Source: Candidatus Hydrogenedentota bacterium (GTDB taxonomy: Bacteria; Hydrogenedentota; Hydrogenedentia; Hydrogenedentales; SLHB01). From it: a DNA stretch of 64,000 bases. Shown here in pieces: positions 41,533 through 49,873 of this stretch. Every line of letters begins with the position of its first letter. Within the stretch, counting starts at the first letter, position 1. The stretch is taken from the NCBI GenBank assembly GCA_016215105.1, contig JACRLJ010000033.1:1-64000 (forward strand). The letters run 5' to 3'. The notes below the pieces were generated by a model, which was not told the origin of the DNA, did no database searches, and saw only the letters and a program-made list of their open reading frames with translations. The translations under genes were made by a program, and so were the position numbers.

Positions 41533-41568
41533 CGGACAAGTCGGACAGGTCAGACGGATCGGACCTGA
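41533..41568. repeat. Period-9 array (CGGACAAGT type)
   Basis: Four units, CGGACAAGT, CGGACAGGT, CAGACGGAT, CGGACCTGA, directly after the lysA stop. It belongs to the same family as the arrays at 9061 and 40059. Confidence 0.6.
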
Positions 41569-41595
41569 CACGCTTTACTAAGGATCACGAATTAG

Positions 41596-41943
41596 ATGTC
41601 AACGGAAGAGCCGGACTTAGCCGCAACACAAGACGCTTTGGTGCAAAACTGGAGCATCGTGCCTGTCGCGCCGGAGACGGAAGGGTTTGGGCGCGAGGCG
41701 TTGCTCGAGGCGCTCAAGCAGCGCGTTCTCTACCTCATCCAGCACGACTTCAACCGGCTCATGACCGCGATGTACATCCTCGACGTCGCGGAGGAGCGTT
41801 TCAAGGCGGCGATGGCGACGCCGGGGGGGCTGGATAACGCCGCGAAGGCGGTCGCCGAAGTAATCCTCGAGCGGGAGATGCAGAAGGTCATCACACGCCA
41901 GAAATACCGAAATGTCTACAGTATTGAGGATCTTTCCTCATAG
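41596..41943 (+). CDS. Hypothetical protein, 115 aa
   Basis: Unknown function. After an acidic, probably disordered start, the stretch LKQRVLYLIQHDFNRLMTAM and DVAEERFKAAMATPG is helical, and the C-terminal AKAVAEVILEREMQKVITRQ is another helix. There is no signal peptide. The gene ends 12 bp before radA and may be cotranscribed with radA-disA-pyrF-pyrE, although no motif links it to DNA repair. Confidence 0.6.
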   Translation: MSTEEPDLAATQDALVQNWSIVPVAPETEGFGREALLEALKQRVLYLIQHDFNRLMTAMYILDVAEERFKAAMATPGGLDNAAKAVAEVILEREMQKVITRQKYRNVYSIEDLSS

Positions 41944-41955
41944 GGGGCGCTATCC

Positions 41956-43317
41956 ATGGCAAAGTCTAAGTCTTCGTTTGTCTGCCAACAATGCGGAGCG
42001 GTGTCCATGCGCTGGCAGGGACGTTGCGCCGATTGCGGCGAGTGGAACTGCATTGTCGAAGAGGCGGTGATTGAAGAAGGCCCGCACGTGCGCCCGTCGT
42101 GGCAGGCGGAATCCCAAGCTATTCCCGTTACCGACACCACCCTCCCCCCTCCCCCGCGCATTTCCACAGGTATTGCCGAGTGTGATCGGGTGTTGGGCGG
42201 CGGCATCGTACCTGGATCGTTGATGCTGGTTGGCGGCGACCCGGGCATAGGAAAATCCACTCTGATGCTGCAAGTGTGCCACCGTGTCGCGGAACGCGGC
42301 GGCGACGTGCTCTACGTGTCTGGCGAGGAGTCGTTTGACCAAACCCGCCTCCGCGCGGGCCGGCTGGGCGCGCTTAGCGACCACTTGCTGCTGTTGACCG
42401 AGACCGGCATTGAGGCCATCCGCAATCACCTCGCCAATCATGAGTATCAACTCGTCGTGGTTGATTCGATCCAGTCGGTCTATTCGTCCCTGTTGGCCGC
42501 CGTACCCGGCAGCGTGAGCCAGGTGCGCGATTGCGCGAACGAGTTCTTGCGCATTGCCAAGGGTAAGCCCGTGCCTATCTTTCTCGTAGGCCACGTGACC
42601 AAAGACGGGGCCATCGCCGGGCCTCGTCTGCTCGAGCACCTCGTGGACACGGTACTCTACTTCGAGGGCGAGGGGAAGCAGGCCTTGCGCATACTGCGCG
42701 CGGTCAAGAACCGCTTTGGCTCGACCAACGAAATCGGCGTCTTCGAGATGACGGATTCCGGTCTGCTCGAAGTGCCCAATCCCAGCGCATTGTTCCTAAA
42801 TGAGCGGCCCGAGGGCGTTAGTGGTTCGGTCGTCATTCCCAGCATCGAAGGGACGCGCCCGCTGCTGGTCGAGGTGCAAGCTTTGGTCAGCGAGACGCAC
42901 CTCGCGACCCCGCGCCGGACAGTCACCGGGGTGAATCCGAACCGGGTATCACTTTTGCTTGCCGTGCTAGAGAAACGGGCGGGGCTGCATTTCTCGGATC
43001 GGGACGTGTTTGTCAATGTCGCCGGAGGCGTGAAACTGGAAGAGCCGGCGGCCGATTTGGCCATTGCGCTGGCCCTCGTATCGAGCCTCATGAATGTTCC
43101 CGTGACGCCCCACATCGTCGCGTTTGGCGAGGTCGGGCTGGCGGGCGAAATCCGGGCCGTAGACATGGCCCGGCAGCGCGTAGCGGAAGCCTCGAAATTC
43201 GGGTTCACAAAGTGTATCTTACCGAAGGGTTCCGCGGCGGATATCGAGGCCGGTCAAGGCGAGATTCTGGCGGTATCTCGGATTTCCCAAGCAATTGACG
43301 TAGCCTTGGAGAGGTAG
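41956..43317 (+). CDS. radA: DNA repair protein RadA/Sms
   Basis: A 453-residue RadA. It has the N-terminal C4 zinc finger (CQQCG and CADCGEWN), a RecA-like ATPase with GGDPGIGKSTL (Walker A, about 96-106), the RadA-specific KNRFGS motif (about 253), and a C-terminal Lon-protease-like domain. RadA drives branch migration in recombination. It ends two bases before disA, the classical radA-disA pair, so both are translated from one transcript. Confidence 0.95.
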   Translation: MAKSKSSFVCQQCGAVSMRWQGRCADCGEWNCIVEEAVIEEGPHVRPSWQAESQAIPVTDTTLPPPPRISTGIAECDRVLGGGIVPGSLMLVGGDPGIGKSTLMLQVCHRVAERGGDVLYVSGEESFDQTRLRAGRLGALSDHLLLLTETGIEAIRNHLANHEYQLVVVDSIQSVYSSLLAAVPGSVSQVRDCANEFLRIAKGKPVPIFLVGHVTKDGAIAGPRLLEHLVDTVLYFEGEGKQALRILRAVKNRFGSTNEIGVFEMTDSGLLEVPNPSALFLNERPEGVSGSVVIPSIEGTRPLLVEVQALVSETHLATPRRTVTGVNPNRVSLLLAVLEKRAGLHFSDRDVFVNVAGGVKLEEPAADLAIALALVSSLMNVPVTPHIVAFGEVGLAGEIRAVDMARQRVAEASKFGFTKCILPKGSAADIEAGQGEILAVSRISQAIDVALER

Positions 43318-43318
43318 C

Positions 43319-44404
43319 ATGGCAAAGCCACACAAGTCCAGGAAGTCCAGTAATGAGGCCCTGCGCGATGCGCTGGTGATGATTTCGCCGGGCACGCCCA
43401 TTCGCGAGGCGATTGCCACTATACTCCAGAGCGGGACCGGGCTGCTGTTGTGTGTTGGCGAGACGAAGCGTCTTGCCGACCTGTCCGAAGGGGGATTTGC
43501 GTTAGATTCGCCGTTCACTCCCCAACTACTTTACGAGTTGTCGAAGCTCGACGGGGCCATCATACTCAACGAAGACGGGACCCGGATTCTCTACGCGAAC
43601 CGGTTCCTCAAGCCGGACAGCAACATTCCGTCGGACGAAACCGGCACGCGCCACCGCGCTGCGGAACGCATGGCCAACCAGGCCAAATGCGCCGTCGTAG
43701 CGGTATCGCAGCGCCGCGCCAGCGTCACGCTCTACGTCCACGATCTCAAGCACGTCATGGATAGCATTCCGACCTTGATGAACAAGGCGAATCAAGCTGT
43801 ACAGACGCTTGAGAAGTACATTAACGTGCTCAACCAGGCCATGCAGGATCTGAGCATCCGCGAATTTCAGGATATGGTTACCATCTTCGACGTGTGCAAG
43901 GCGGTCCAGCGCTGCGAAATGGTGGTGCGAATCGCCAAGGAAATCGAACCATATTTGCTTGAACTAGGGGTTGAAGGCAGGCTGATCGAACTGCAACTCA
44001 AGGAATTGATCATTCCCGTCGAAGAGGCGGAATTGGTCATCAAGGATTACTACCGCGTCAAGACGGGCGTAACTTATGAGCAGGTCCGCGAAAGAATCAG
44101 CGATATTACCCAGCAGGAATTGCTTGATTTATCTAGCATTTCTCAGGCCCTGGGTTTTGGGCAGAACCTGCGAAGTGTAGACACCTATCTGACCCCCCGC
44201 GGGTACCGCATGCTTACCCTCACGCACCGTCTGACCCCGCAACTTATCGAAAACCTTGTGCAGAAGTTTGCGACATTGCAGCAAATCATTCGTGCTCCCA
44301 AAGACGAACTGGTGACGGTGGACGGCGTGGGCGAGGTTTTGGCCGAGCGCGTGCGCGTCAGCCTCGACCTGCTGCGCAGTCAATTGGCCTTAGACCGGAG
44401 ATAG
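43319..44404 (+). CDS. disA: DNA integrity scanning protein DisA, diadenylate cyclase
   Basis: A 361-residue DisA. The DAC domain has DGAI (about 78-81) and GTRHRAAER (about 108-116), the two active-site motifs for c-di-AMP synthesis from ATP; the middle is the helical linker, and the C-terminus is an HhH DNA-binding domain (VDGVGEVLAERVRVSLD). It scans DNA and signals lesions through c-di-AMP. Pairing with radA is the known arrangement. It implies c-di-AMP signalling in this organism. Confidence 0.95.
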   Translation: MAKPHKSRKSSNEALRDALVMISPGTPIREAIATILQSGTGLLLCVGETKRLADLSEGGFALDSPFTPQLLYELSKLDGAIILNEDGTRILYANRFLKPDSNIPSDETGTRHRAAERMANQAKCAVVAVSQRRASVTLYVHDLKHVMDSIPTLMNKANQAVQTLEKYINVLNQAMQDLSIREFQDMVTIFDVCKAVQRCEMVVRIAKEIEPYLLELGVEGRLIELQLKELIIPVEEAELVIKDYYRVKTGVTYEQVRERISDITQQELLDLSSISQALGFGQNLRSVDTYLTPRGYRMLTLTHRLTPQLIENLVQKFATLQQIIRAPKDELVTVDGVGEVLAERVRVSLDLLRSQLALDRR

Positions 44405-44405
44405 C

Positions 44406-45101
44406 ATGGCTACAGAATTGATCGTAGGCCTCGATGTCGATACGCGAGACGAGGCGTTGCGCGCCGTCAAAAGCTGCGGGGTTTGCCGCTGGTTCAAGAT
44501 TGGCTCGCAGTTGTTTACCCGTTGCGGGCCGGACATCGTCCGCGAAGTGCGCGGCATGGGGAAAGAAGTTTTTCTCGACCTCAAGTTCCACGACATTCCC
44601 AACACTGTCGCGAAAGCGGCCCGCGCCGCCGCCGACCTTGGCGTTTCCCTGTTCACTATCCACGCCGCCGGCGGACGGAAGATGATTGAGGCCACTCGGG
44701 CTGCGGTTGAAGGGACCTCTGCGCGCATCCTCGCCGTGACGGTGTTGACCAGTCTTTCGGACGCGATGCTTCGAGACGAGGTCGGCCTGCCCGAGACCGC
44801 CGCGGAGACCGTGTTCCGCTATGCGAAACTCGCGACAGATTCCGGCGCACACGGTATCGTGTGCTCTTCCCACGAAATCGCCGTGGTGCGCGAGGCCGTC
44901 GGGCCCGTACCGATCATCGTAACTCCCGGAATACGGCCAGTATGGGCTCCCGCGGACGACCAGTCGCGCATTATGACGCCCGCCGAGGCAGCCCGATCCG
45001 GCTCGAACTTCATCGTGGTTGTGCGTCCGATACTCAAGCATGCTGACCCCGCTCAGGCCGTCAATCTTATCCTCGAGGAACTCGCCCCATGCCATCCATG
45101 A
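44406..45101 (+). CDS. pyrF: Orotidine 5'-phosphate decarboxylase
   Basis: A 231-residue OMP decarboxylase, the last enzyme of UMP synthesis. The active-site motif DLKFHDIPNT (about 58-67) with D58, K60, D63 is intact; GLDVD at the start, and TIHAAGG and VTPGIRP for the phosphate site are also present. It lies two bases after disA and overlaps pyrE (ATGA). Confidence 0.94.
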   Translation: MATELIVGLDVDTRDEALRAVKSCGVCRWFKIGSQLFTRCGPDIVREVRGMGKEVFLDLKFHDIPNTVAKAARAAADLGVSLFTIHAAGGRKMIEATRAAVEGTSARILAVTVLTSLSDAMLRDEVGLPETAAETVFRYAKLATDSGAHGIVCSSHEIAVVREAVGPVPIIVTPGIRPVWAPADDQSRIMTPAEAARSGSNFIVVVRPILKHADPAQAVNLILEELAPCHP

Positions 45102-45676
45102 CACCCGAACAGGTCGTAAACCTCTTTCGCAAACAGGGCGCTCTGCTCGAAGGGCATTTCATCTTTGCCAGCGGACGTCATGGCAACCGTTTCCTGCAAG
45201 CCGCCCGCATTTTGCAGCATCCTACCCACACCGAGCGCCTATGCCGCGAATTGGCCGCGCGCTTCCAGCGGCTCAAGGTGGACGTGGTCATCGGCCCGGC
45301 AACCGGTGGAATACTCTTGGCGTACGAAACCGCGAGGAAGTTGGGATGCCGTGCGGCCTTCACCGAAAAGGACGGGCACGGGGGCATGATTCTCAAAAGA
45401 GGCTTTGTCCTAAAGCCGGGGACACGGGCGCTTGTTGTGGAAGACGTAATCACCACCGGCGGGTCCGTGCAGAAGACTATCGATCACCTATCCGAACGCG
45501 GCGCAGAAATTGTCGGAGTTGGAGTGCTGATTGATCGCAGTGGCGGTGAGGCAAAGTTCGACTGCCGCTTCGAGGCGCTCGCGCAGTTACCCTTGGAGAG
45601 TTGGTCTCCGGAGCTCTGCGAGCTTTGCACCAAGGGGATTCCGGTGGTCGATCCCGATGACCTGGTGCATCCGTAA
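45098..45676 (+). CDS. pyrE: Orotate phosphoribosyltransferase
   Basis: A 192-residue OPRTase. The PRPP-binding motif VVEDVITTGGSV (about 115-126) and the FASGRH start typical of the family are present; the loop KDGHGGMILKRGF carries lysines that contact PRPP. The ATG at 45098 overlaps the pyrF stop (ATGA); an ATG nine bases earlier is also possible. With pyrF it forms the last two steps of UMP synthesis. Confidence 0.93.
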   Translation: MTPEQVVNLFRKQGALLEGHFIFASGRHGNRFLQAARILQHPTHTERLCRELAARFQRLKVDVVIGPATGGILLAYETARKLGCRAAFTEKDGHGGMILKRGFVLKPGTRALVVEDVITTGGSVQKTIDHLSERGAEIVGVGVLIDRSGGEAKFDCRFEALAQLPLESWSPELCELCTKGIPVVDPDDLVHP

Positions 45677-45823
45677 GAACGGCGGGCGCGGCGTATTCGA
45701 GTCAACCAGTCCGCGGTGATTTGCAGGAGTTGCTTGGTTCGACGCGAATGACGATTCATCAAAATGGCGCTAATTCGTAGTCTGTCCCTGATATTTGCTG
45801 ATATTTGTCGGAAGGAGCGTGCT

Positions 45824-47338
45824 ATGAAAACCGTTCTGTGTCTGTTGTTCGTTGCCAGCTCGGCCATGGGCCAAGGATTTGTCATTAACGAAGATGACAG
45901 CCACTTTTTCGTGTACCGGGCGCCCGAAGAGATGAGCATGGCGGGGCTGAATGCGTTTGTGGATCAGTATGCGGGGACGAAGGTGTCCCATTTGTTCCTG
46001 TGTCCAAATGCGATGAAGGCGAGCTATCGCAGCGCGGTGCGTGACGCGATCTGGGATATTGACGGCCAGAACATAGACAAGGGGGATGGTTCGGGGAGGC
46101 AATGGGTCAGCAACGCCAAGCTGCTGTTCGATCGCGGGCTGGACCCCTATGCCGTGTGGATCGCGCGGTGCCGCGAGAAAGGAATCTCGCCCTGGCTTAG
46201 CATGCGCATGAACGACGTGCACAATGTGGACGACCCGACCTGCTACATCCACGATCACTTCTGGGTGAAGCATCCGGATTATTGGCGCGTGCCGGGGAGT
46301 AAGGGGAACTGGGTGGACCGCGCGCTCGACTACGGCATACCCGAAGTGCGCGAGCACAACATGGCGCTCGTGCGCGAACTGCTTGAACGGTACGACGCGG
46401 ACGGACTCGAACTGGATTGGATGCGGTTTGGCTACCATTTTGCCCCAGGCAAGGAAAAAGAGGGTGCGGAGATCTTGACGACGTTTACGCGTGAGGTCCG
46501 CAAACTTACGAAAGAGTGGGCGGCGAAACGTGGCCATCCGATCAAGCTGGGCGCGCGCGTGCCGACGCTTCCCGACGCGGCGATCGGGTTGGGGATGGAC
46601 GCCGTGACCTGGGTGCGCGAGGGGCTGATTGACATGCTCGTGCCGACGCCGTTCTGGGCGACGACCGATTTCGACATCCCCATCGAAACGTGGCGCGAGC
46701 GGATCGGGCCGTCCGTGAAGAATATCGTGCTTGCGGCGGGTGGCGAGGTGCTGTTGCGCGCTTATCCGAGCGCGCCGCTAGCTGGGGTCGACCTGCCCTC
46801 AACGCGCGGGTTCGCCGCGGCTCACTTACACCGGGGAGCGGATCAGATCTATCTGTTCAACTACATGGACAAAGAGCCGATGCTGGGGCCCGCCGGCACG
46901 TATCAGAAATTGCTTCACGAAGGTCTGTCACTCGATGTTGCGGCGAAGAATCCCCGGCGTCACGTTGTCACGTTTCGTGACACCGTCGCTCCGGGCATGT
47001 CGAACGACGCCGTGCTGCCGGTGGATGCGCTCAAGGGCGGGGCGTTTCGGATATACATCGGCCCCGCGCCGAAACAAGGCAAGATGACCTTTGTGGCGGG
47101 TCTTACCGCGCGCGACGAGGTGGACAAGGCCGCGTGCGAAGTATTCTTGAATGACGCGCCCTGCAAGCCCATGGCCGATGGTCCCGATCCGAAGTTGTAT
47201 CCCACTGTGGCCCGTGCTCTGCAATTCGAATGCCCGCTCGCGAGCGCGAAGGAAGGCTATAACAACGTGCGCATCAGTCAGAAGCCCGGGCAAGCCGGAC
47301 AGCAGATCGTTTGGGCGGAACTGCGCATCGAACCGTAG
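45824..47338 (+). CDS. Secreted family-10-like glycosyl hydrolase (GHL10-type TIM barrel)
   Basis: A 504-residue secreted protein with a signal peptide (MKTVLCLLFVASSAMG, then QGFVINEDD). The TIM barrel part includes ISPWLSMRMNDVHNVDDP and DADGLELDWMRFGYHFAPG (about 193-211), with aspartates and a glutamate at strand ends as in GHL10-like glycosyl hydrolases. A beta-rich C-terminal domain follows (about 390-504). Substrate unknown. The start at 45824 follows GGAAGGAG; the open frame from 45764 is rejected. The gap upstream has a tandem TGATATTTG pair at about 45788-45807. Confidence 0.8.
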   Translation: MKTVLCLLFVASSAMGQGFVINEDDSHFFVYRAPEEMSMAGLNAFVDQYAGTKVSHLFLCPNAMKASYRSAVRDAIWDIDGQNIDKGDGSGRQWVSNAKLLFDRGLDPYAVWIARCREKGISPWLSMRMNDVHNVDDPTCYIHDHFWVKHPDYWRVPGSKGNWVDRALDYGIPEVREHNMALVRELLERYDADGLELDWMRFGYHFAPGKEKEGAEILTTFTREVRKLTKEWAAKRGHPIKLGARVPTLPDAAIGLGMDAVTWVREGLIDMLVPTPFWATTDFDIPIETWRERIGPSVKNIVLAAGGEVLLRAYPSAPLAGVDLPSTRGFAAAHLHRGADQIYLFNYMDKEPMLGPAGTYQKLLHEGLSLDVAAKNPRRHVVTFRDTVAPGMSNDAVLPVDALKGGAFRIYIGPAPKQGKMTFVAGLTARDEVDKAACEVFLNDAPCKPMADGPDPKLYPTVARALQFECPLASAKEGYNNVRISQKPGQAGQQIVWAELRIEP

Positions 47339-47476
47339 AATTGGGCGGCGCCGGAAACCGCGCTCGGCGCGAACGGTGTCTTGTCTTCCGCAAAGAATTC
47401 TTCTAGACTCTGCCAATACTCAAGACGTGATCCGTGAAAGAAACCGGGGTTGTTACAGTTTGCGCGGGGAGGACCA

Positions 47477-49747
47477 ATGATCAATCGATTGGCAGTTAAA
47501 CTGGCGTTGCTTTCTATGGTTCTCGCGGCTTTGGCAATACCGGCCTATGCGGACGAATCAGCGATAAACATCATTCCGCGCCCGTCCAAGATGACGGTCG
47601 CCGCCGTGAAATTCGTTTTCGGAAATCGCGTGCAAATCGTGGTCGACTCCAGCCGCTCAGTGAAGACTGAACCTGTGGACAAGACCGGAACTATCTTGTC
47701 GAGTCGTGTCAAGCCTACTCTCGATACGCTGGACGACAGCGCTCGGTACTTGGCCGACGGACTGAAGCGCCGCATTGGCGTCCGCGCGACAATTGCTGCG
47801 GAGGCGCGTTCGGCGAAGCACTCGATTCTGCTCACTACGGCAGGCGCGCCTGCAGAGTTCGGGGACGAAGGCTACGAGTTATCCGTTACCAATGATGGCA
47901 TCGTAATCCGTGCCTCGAAACCGGCTGGCGTATTCTACGGCGTCGAATCGCTCCTTCAGCTCCTCCCTGCGAAAGGCGCCCGTTCCAGCGCCCGCGCTAT
48001 CCCCTGTCTCACCATTACTGACCAACCCCAATTCGCTTGGCGCGGACTGATGATGGATTGCAGCCGTACGTTTCTTTCGATGAACTATTTGCGCCGTTAC
48101 GTGGATCTGCTGGCGCAATACAAAATGAATGTGCTCCACCTTCACCTGACCGACGACCAAGGGTGGCGGATGCAAAGCGAAACTCACCCGGAATTGACTA
48201 GCGTGGGCGCGAAGTTCGATCCGCGGTTCGAGGGACAGGTGAGCGGCTTCTATACGAAGCAAGAGCTTCGGGACCTCGTGCGCTATGCGGCCGGCCGTAA
48301 CGTGACCATCGTTCCCGAGATCGAGATGCCGAGTCATTGTGTCGCCGCGCTGACCGCCTACCCGGACCTTTCTTGCCGTGGCGACGCCTACTTCATTGCG
48401 CCCTACATTCCCGATCCCACAGAAAAGACTCCCGTGCCGCCCTACGGTGTGTTTTGCGCCGGAAACGACAAGACTTTTCAAGTCCTTGAGGACGTGCTCG
48501 CCGAAGTGATTGACGTGTTTCCCTGCAAGTACATCCATATTGGGGGCGACGAATGTCCGAAGGAGTTCTGGAAGACGTGTCCAAAGTGTCAGGCGCGTAT
48601 GAAACACGAGGGTCTCAAAGACGAAAACGAACTTCAAAGCTATTTCGTGAAGCGTATCGAGAAGTTCATCAATGGGAAGAACCGCGTGCTGCTCGGGTGG
48701 GACGAGATTCTCGAGGGCGGTCTGGCCCCTAACGCGGTGGTCATGTCGTGGCGCGGGACCGCCGGAGGCATTGCCGCGGCGCGCTCCGGACATGACGTCG
48801 TCATGTCCCCTACCTCCCACTGCTATTTTGACTACGAGTATGCGACGACGCCGGTGGACAAGGTGTACGCGTTCGATCCTATCCCCGCGGAACTCACGGC
48901 GGACCAAGGGGCGCGAATTCTTGGCGCTCAGGCCAATATGTGGACGCATATTGCCCGCACCGAGTCTGACATCGACCAGATGATATTCCCGCGCCTCGTC
49001 GCGCTTTCCGAGACGGTGTGGTCGCCGAAAGAGGGCCGTGACTGGCCGGGATTCGAGCGCCGCCTTCAATCGCACTTGGCGCGGCTCAAGTCGGAAGGGG
49101 TGACCTGTTACTCCGAGCGGCCTGGGCCTCCCTCGTTCGCGATCTCGCCTGACGGAACGCCGTGGGTACTTGAGGAGGGCCGCGCCATGGCCTATCGGAA
49201 CGGCCGATGGTCGCGTCAGCCCGGCAAGCTGCGCCAAATAGCCTTTACGAAGAACGGGCAGATGCTGGCGGTCGGGGCAACGCCCGTGCCCGGAGGTTTT
49301 GAGGTCCTTGAACGGATCGGTTCGAAATGGCGCCCTCTCAAGGGCGCGCCGGGGGCTGTTGACATCAGTTCCGCGCCCAATGCGGTCAGCCAGGTTCGTA
49401 TCGGGCCGGAAGGAGAGCTGTGGGCGTTGGGGGCGTCGCCTACCGCAGGTGGATACGATATTCTGACGTGGACCGGGTCTGACTGGAAGCTGGTCAGCGC
49501 GGGCGCCGCGGCGACCGTACTTGCCCCCGGCGCGCACAAACAGTTGTATGCGCTTAACAGTCTCGGCGTTGCGTTTCGTTGGGAGAACGGCGCGTGGACC
49601 GTTCTGCCGGGCCATCCCAGCGCCATTGCGGCCGGTCCGGATAGCCGCCTTTGGGTAGTTATGCAGGGGTCGCGTTCGAAGCCTCTGCAACTGATGACGC
49701 TCGACGGCGCGGTGTGGAAAGCGGCGCCCCGAGGGCGGCACAGATAA
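47477..49747 (+). CDS. GH20 beta-N-acetylhexosaminidase with tectonin-like C-terminus
   Basis: A 756-residue secreted enzyme with a signal peptide (about 1-27), a GH20b alpha/beta domain (about 30-165) and the GH20 TIM barrel. YIHIGGDECPKEFWKTC (about 353-369) holds the catalytic Asp-Glu pair, and FAWRGLMMDCSRTF and HLHLTDDQGWRMQSE are further family motifs. The last 200 residues form four or five units of tectonin/beta-propeller type (AISPDGTPWVLEEG, IGPEGELWALGASP, AGPDSRLWVVMQGS). Such repeats bind sugars in other proteins. It releases terminal GlcNAc/GalNAc from glycans or chitin and could feed the GlcNAc kinase in this window. Confidence 0.9.
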   Translation: MINRLAVKLALLSMVLAALAIPAYADESAINIIPRPSKMTVAAVKFVFGNRVQIVVDSSRSVKTEPVDKTGTILSSRVKPTLDTLDDSARYLADGLKRRIGVRATIAAEARSAKHSILLTTAGAPAEFGDEGYELSVTNDGIVIRASKPAGVFYGVESLLQLLPAKGARSSARAIPCLTITDQPQFAWRGLMMDCSRTFLSMNYLRRYVDLLAQYKMNVLHLHLTDDQGWRMQSETHPELTSVGAKFDPRFEGQVSGFYTKQELRDLVRYAAGRNVTIVPEIEMPSHCVAALTAYPDLSCRGDAYFIAPYIPDPTEKTPVPPYGVFCAGNDKTFQVLEDVLAEVIDVFPCKYIHIGGDECPKEFWKTCPKCQARMKHEGLKDENELQSYFVKRIEKFINGKNRVLLGWDEILEGGLAPNAVVMSWRGTAGGIAAARSGHDVVMSPTSHCYFDYEYATTPVDKVYAFDPIPAELTADQGARILGAQANMWTHIARTESDIDQMIFPRLVALSETVWSPKEGRDWPGFERRLQSHLARLKSEGVTCYSERPGPPSFAISPDGTPWVLEEGRAMAYRNGRWSRQPGKLRQIAFTKNGQMLAVGATPVPGGFEVLERIGSKWRPLKGAPGAVDISSAPNAVSQVRIGPEGELWALGASPTAGGYDILTWTGSDWKLVSAGAAATVLAPGAHKQLYALNSLGVAFRWENGAWTVLPGHPSAIAAGPDSRLWVVMQGSRSKPLQLMTLDGAVWKAAPRGRHR

Positions 49748-49800
49748 CCGGCGGTTCTCAAATTGGGGGCCGGTGGTGTAAGCTGATCGCGGATGCGAGT

Positions 49801-49823
49801 GTCCGCGCTCATCGAGCGCGGAC
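49801..49823 (+). terminator. Hairpin after the GH20 gene
   Basis: GTCCGCGCT pairs with AGCGCGGAC across a CATCG loop (9-bp stem), 54 bp after the GH20 stop. No strong T run follows, so its role is uncertain. Confidence 0.4.
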
Positions 49824-49873
49824 GTACTTGACGGGTGGAGGAATTGGGTGCGGGTCAAGAAAGGGGCGCTTCT

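Noticed and set aside
47879..49858. A 659-codon open frame on the minus strand, antisense to the GH20 gene
   Set aside because: It is rich in Arg, Pro and His, has no recognisable domain and is the mirror of a well-supported GH20 gene. GC-rich codon use on the plus strand keeps it open.
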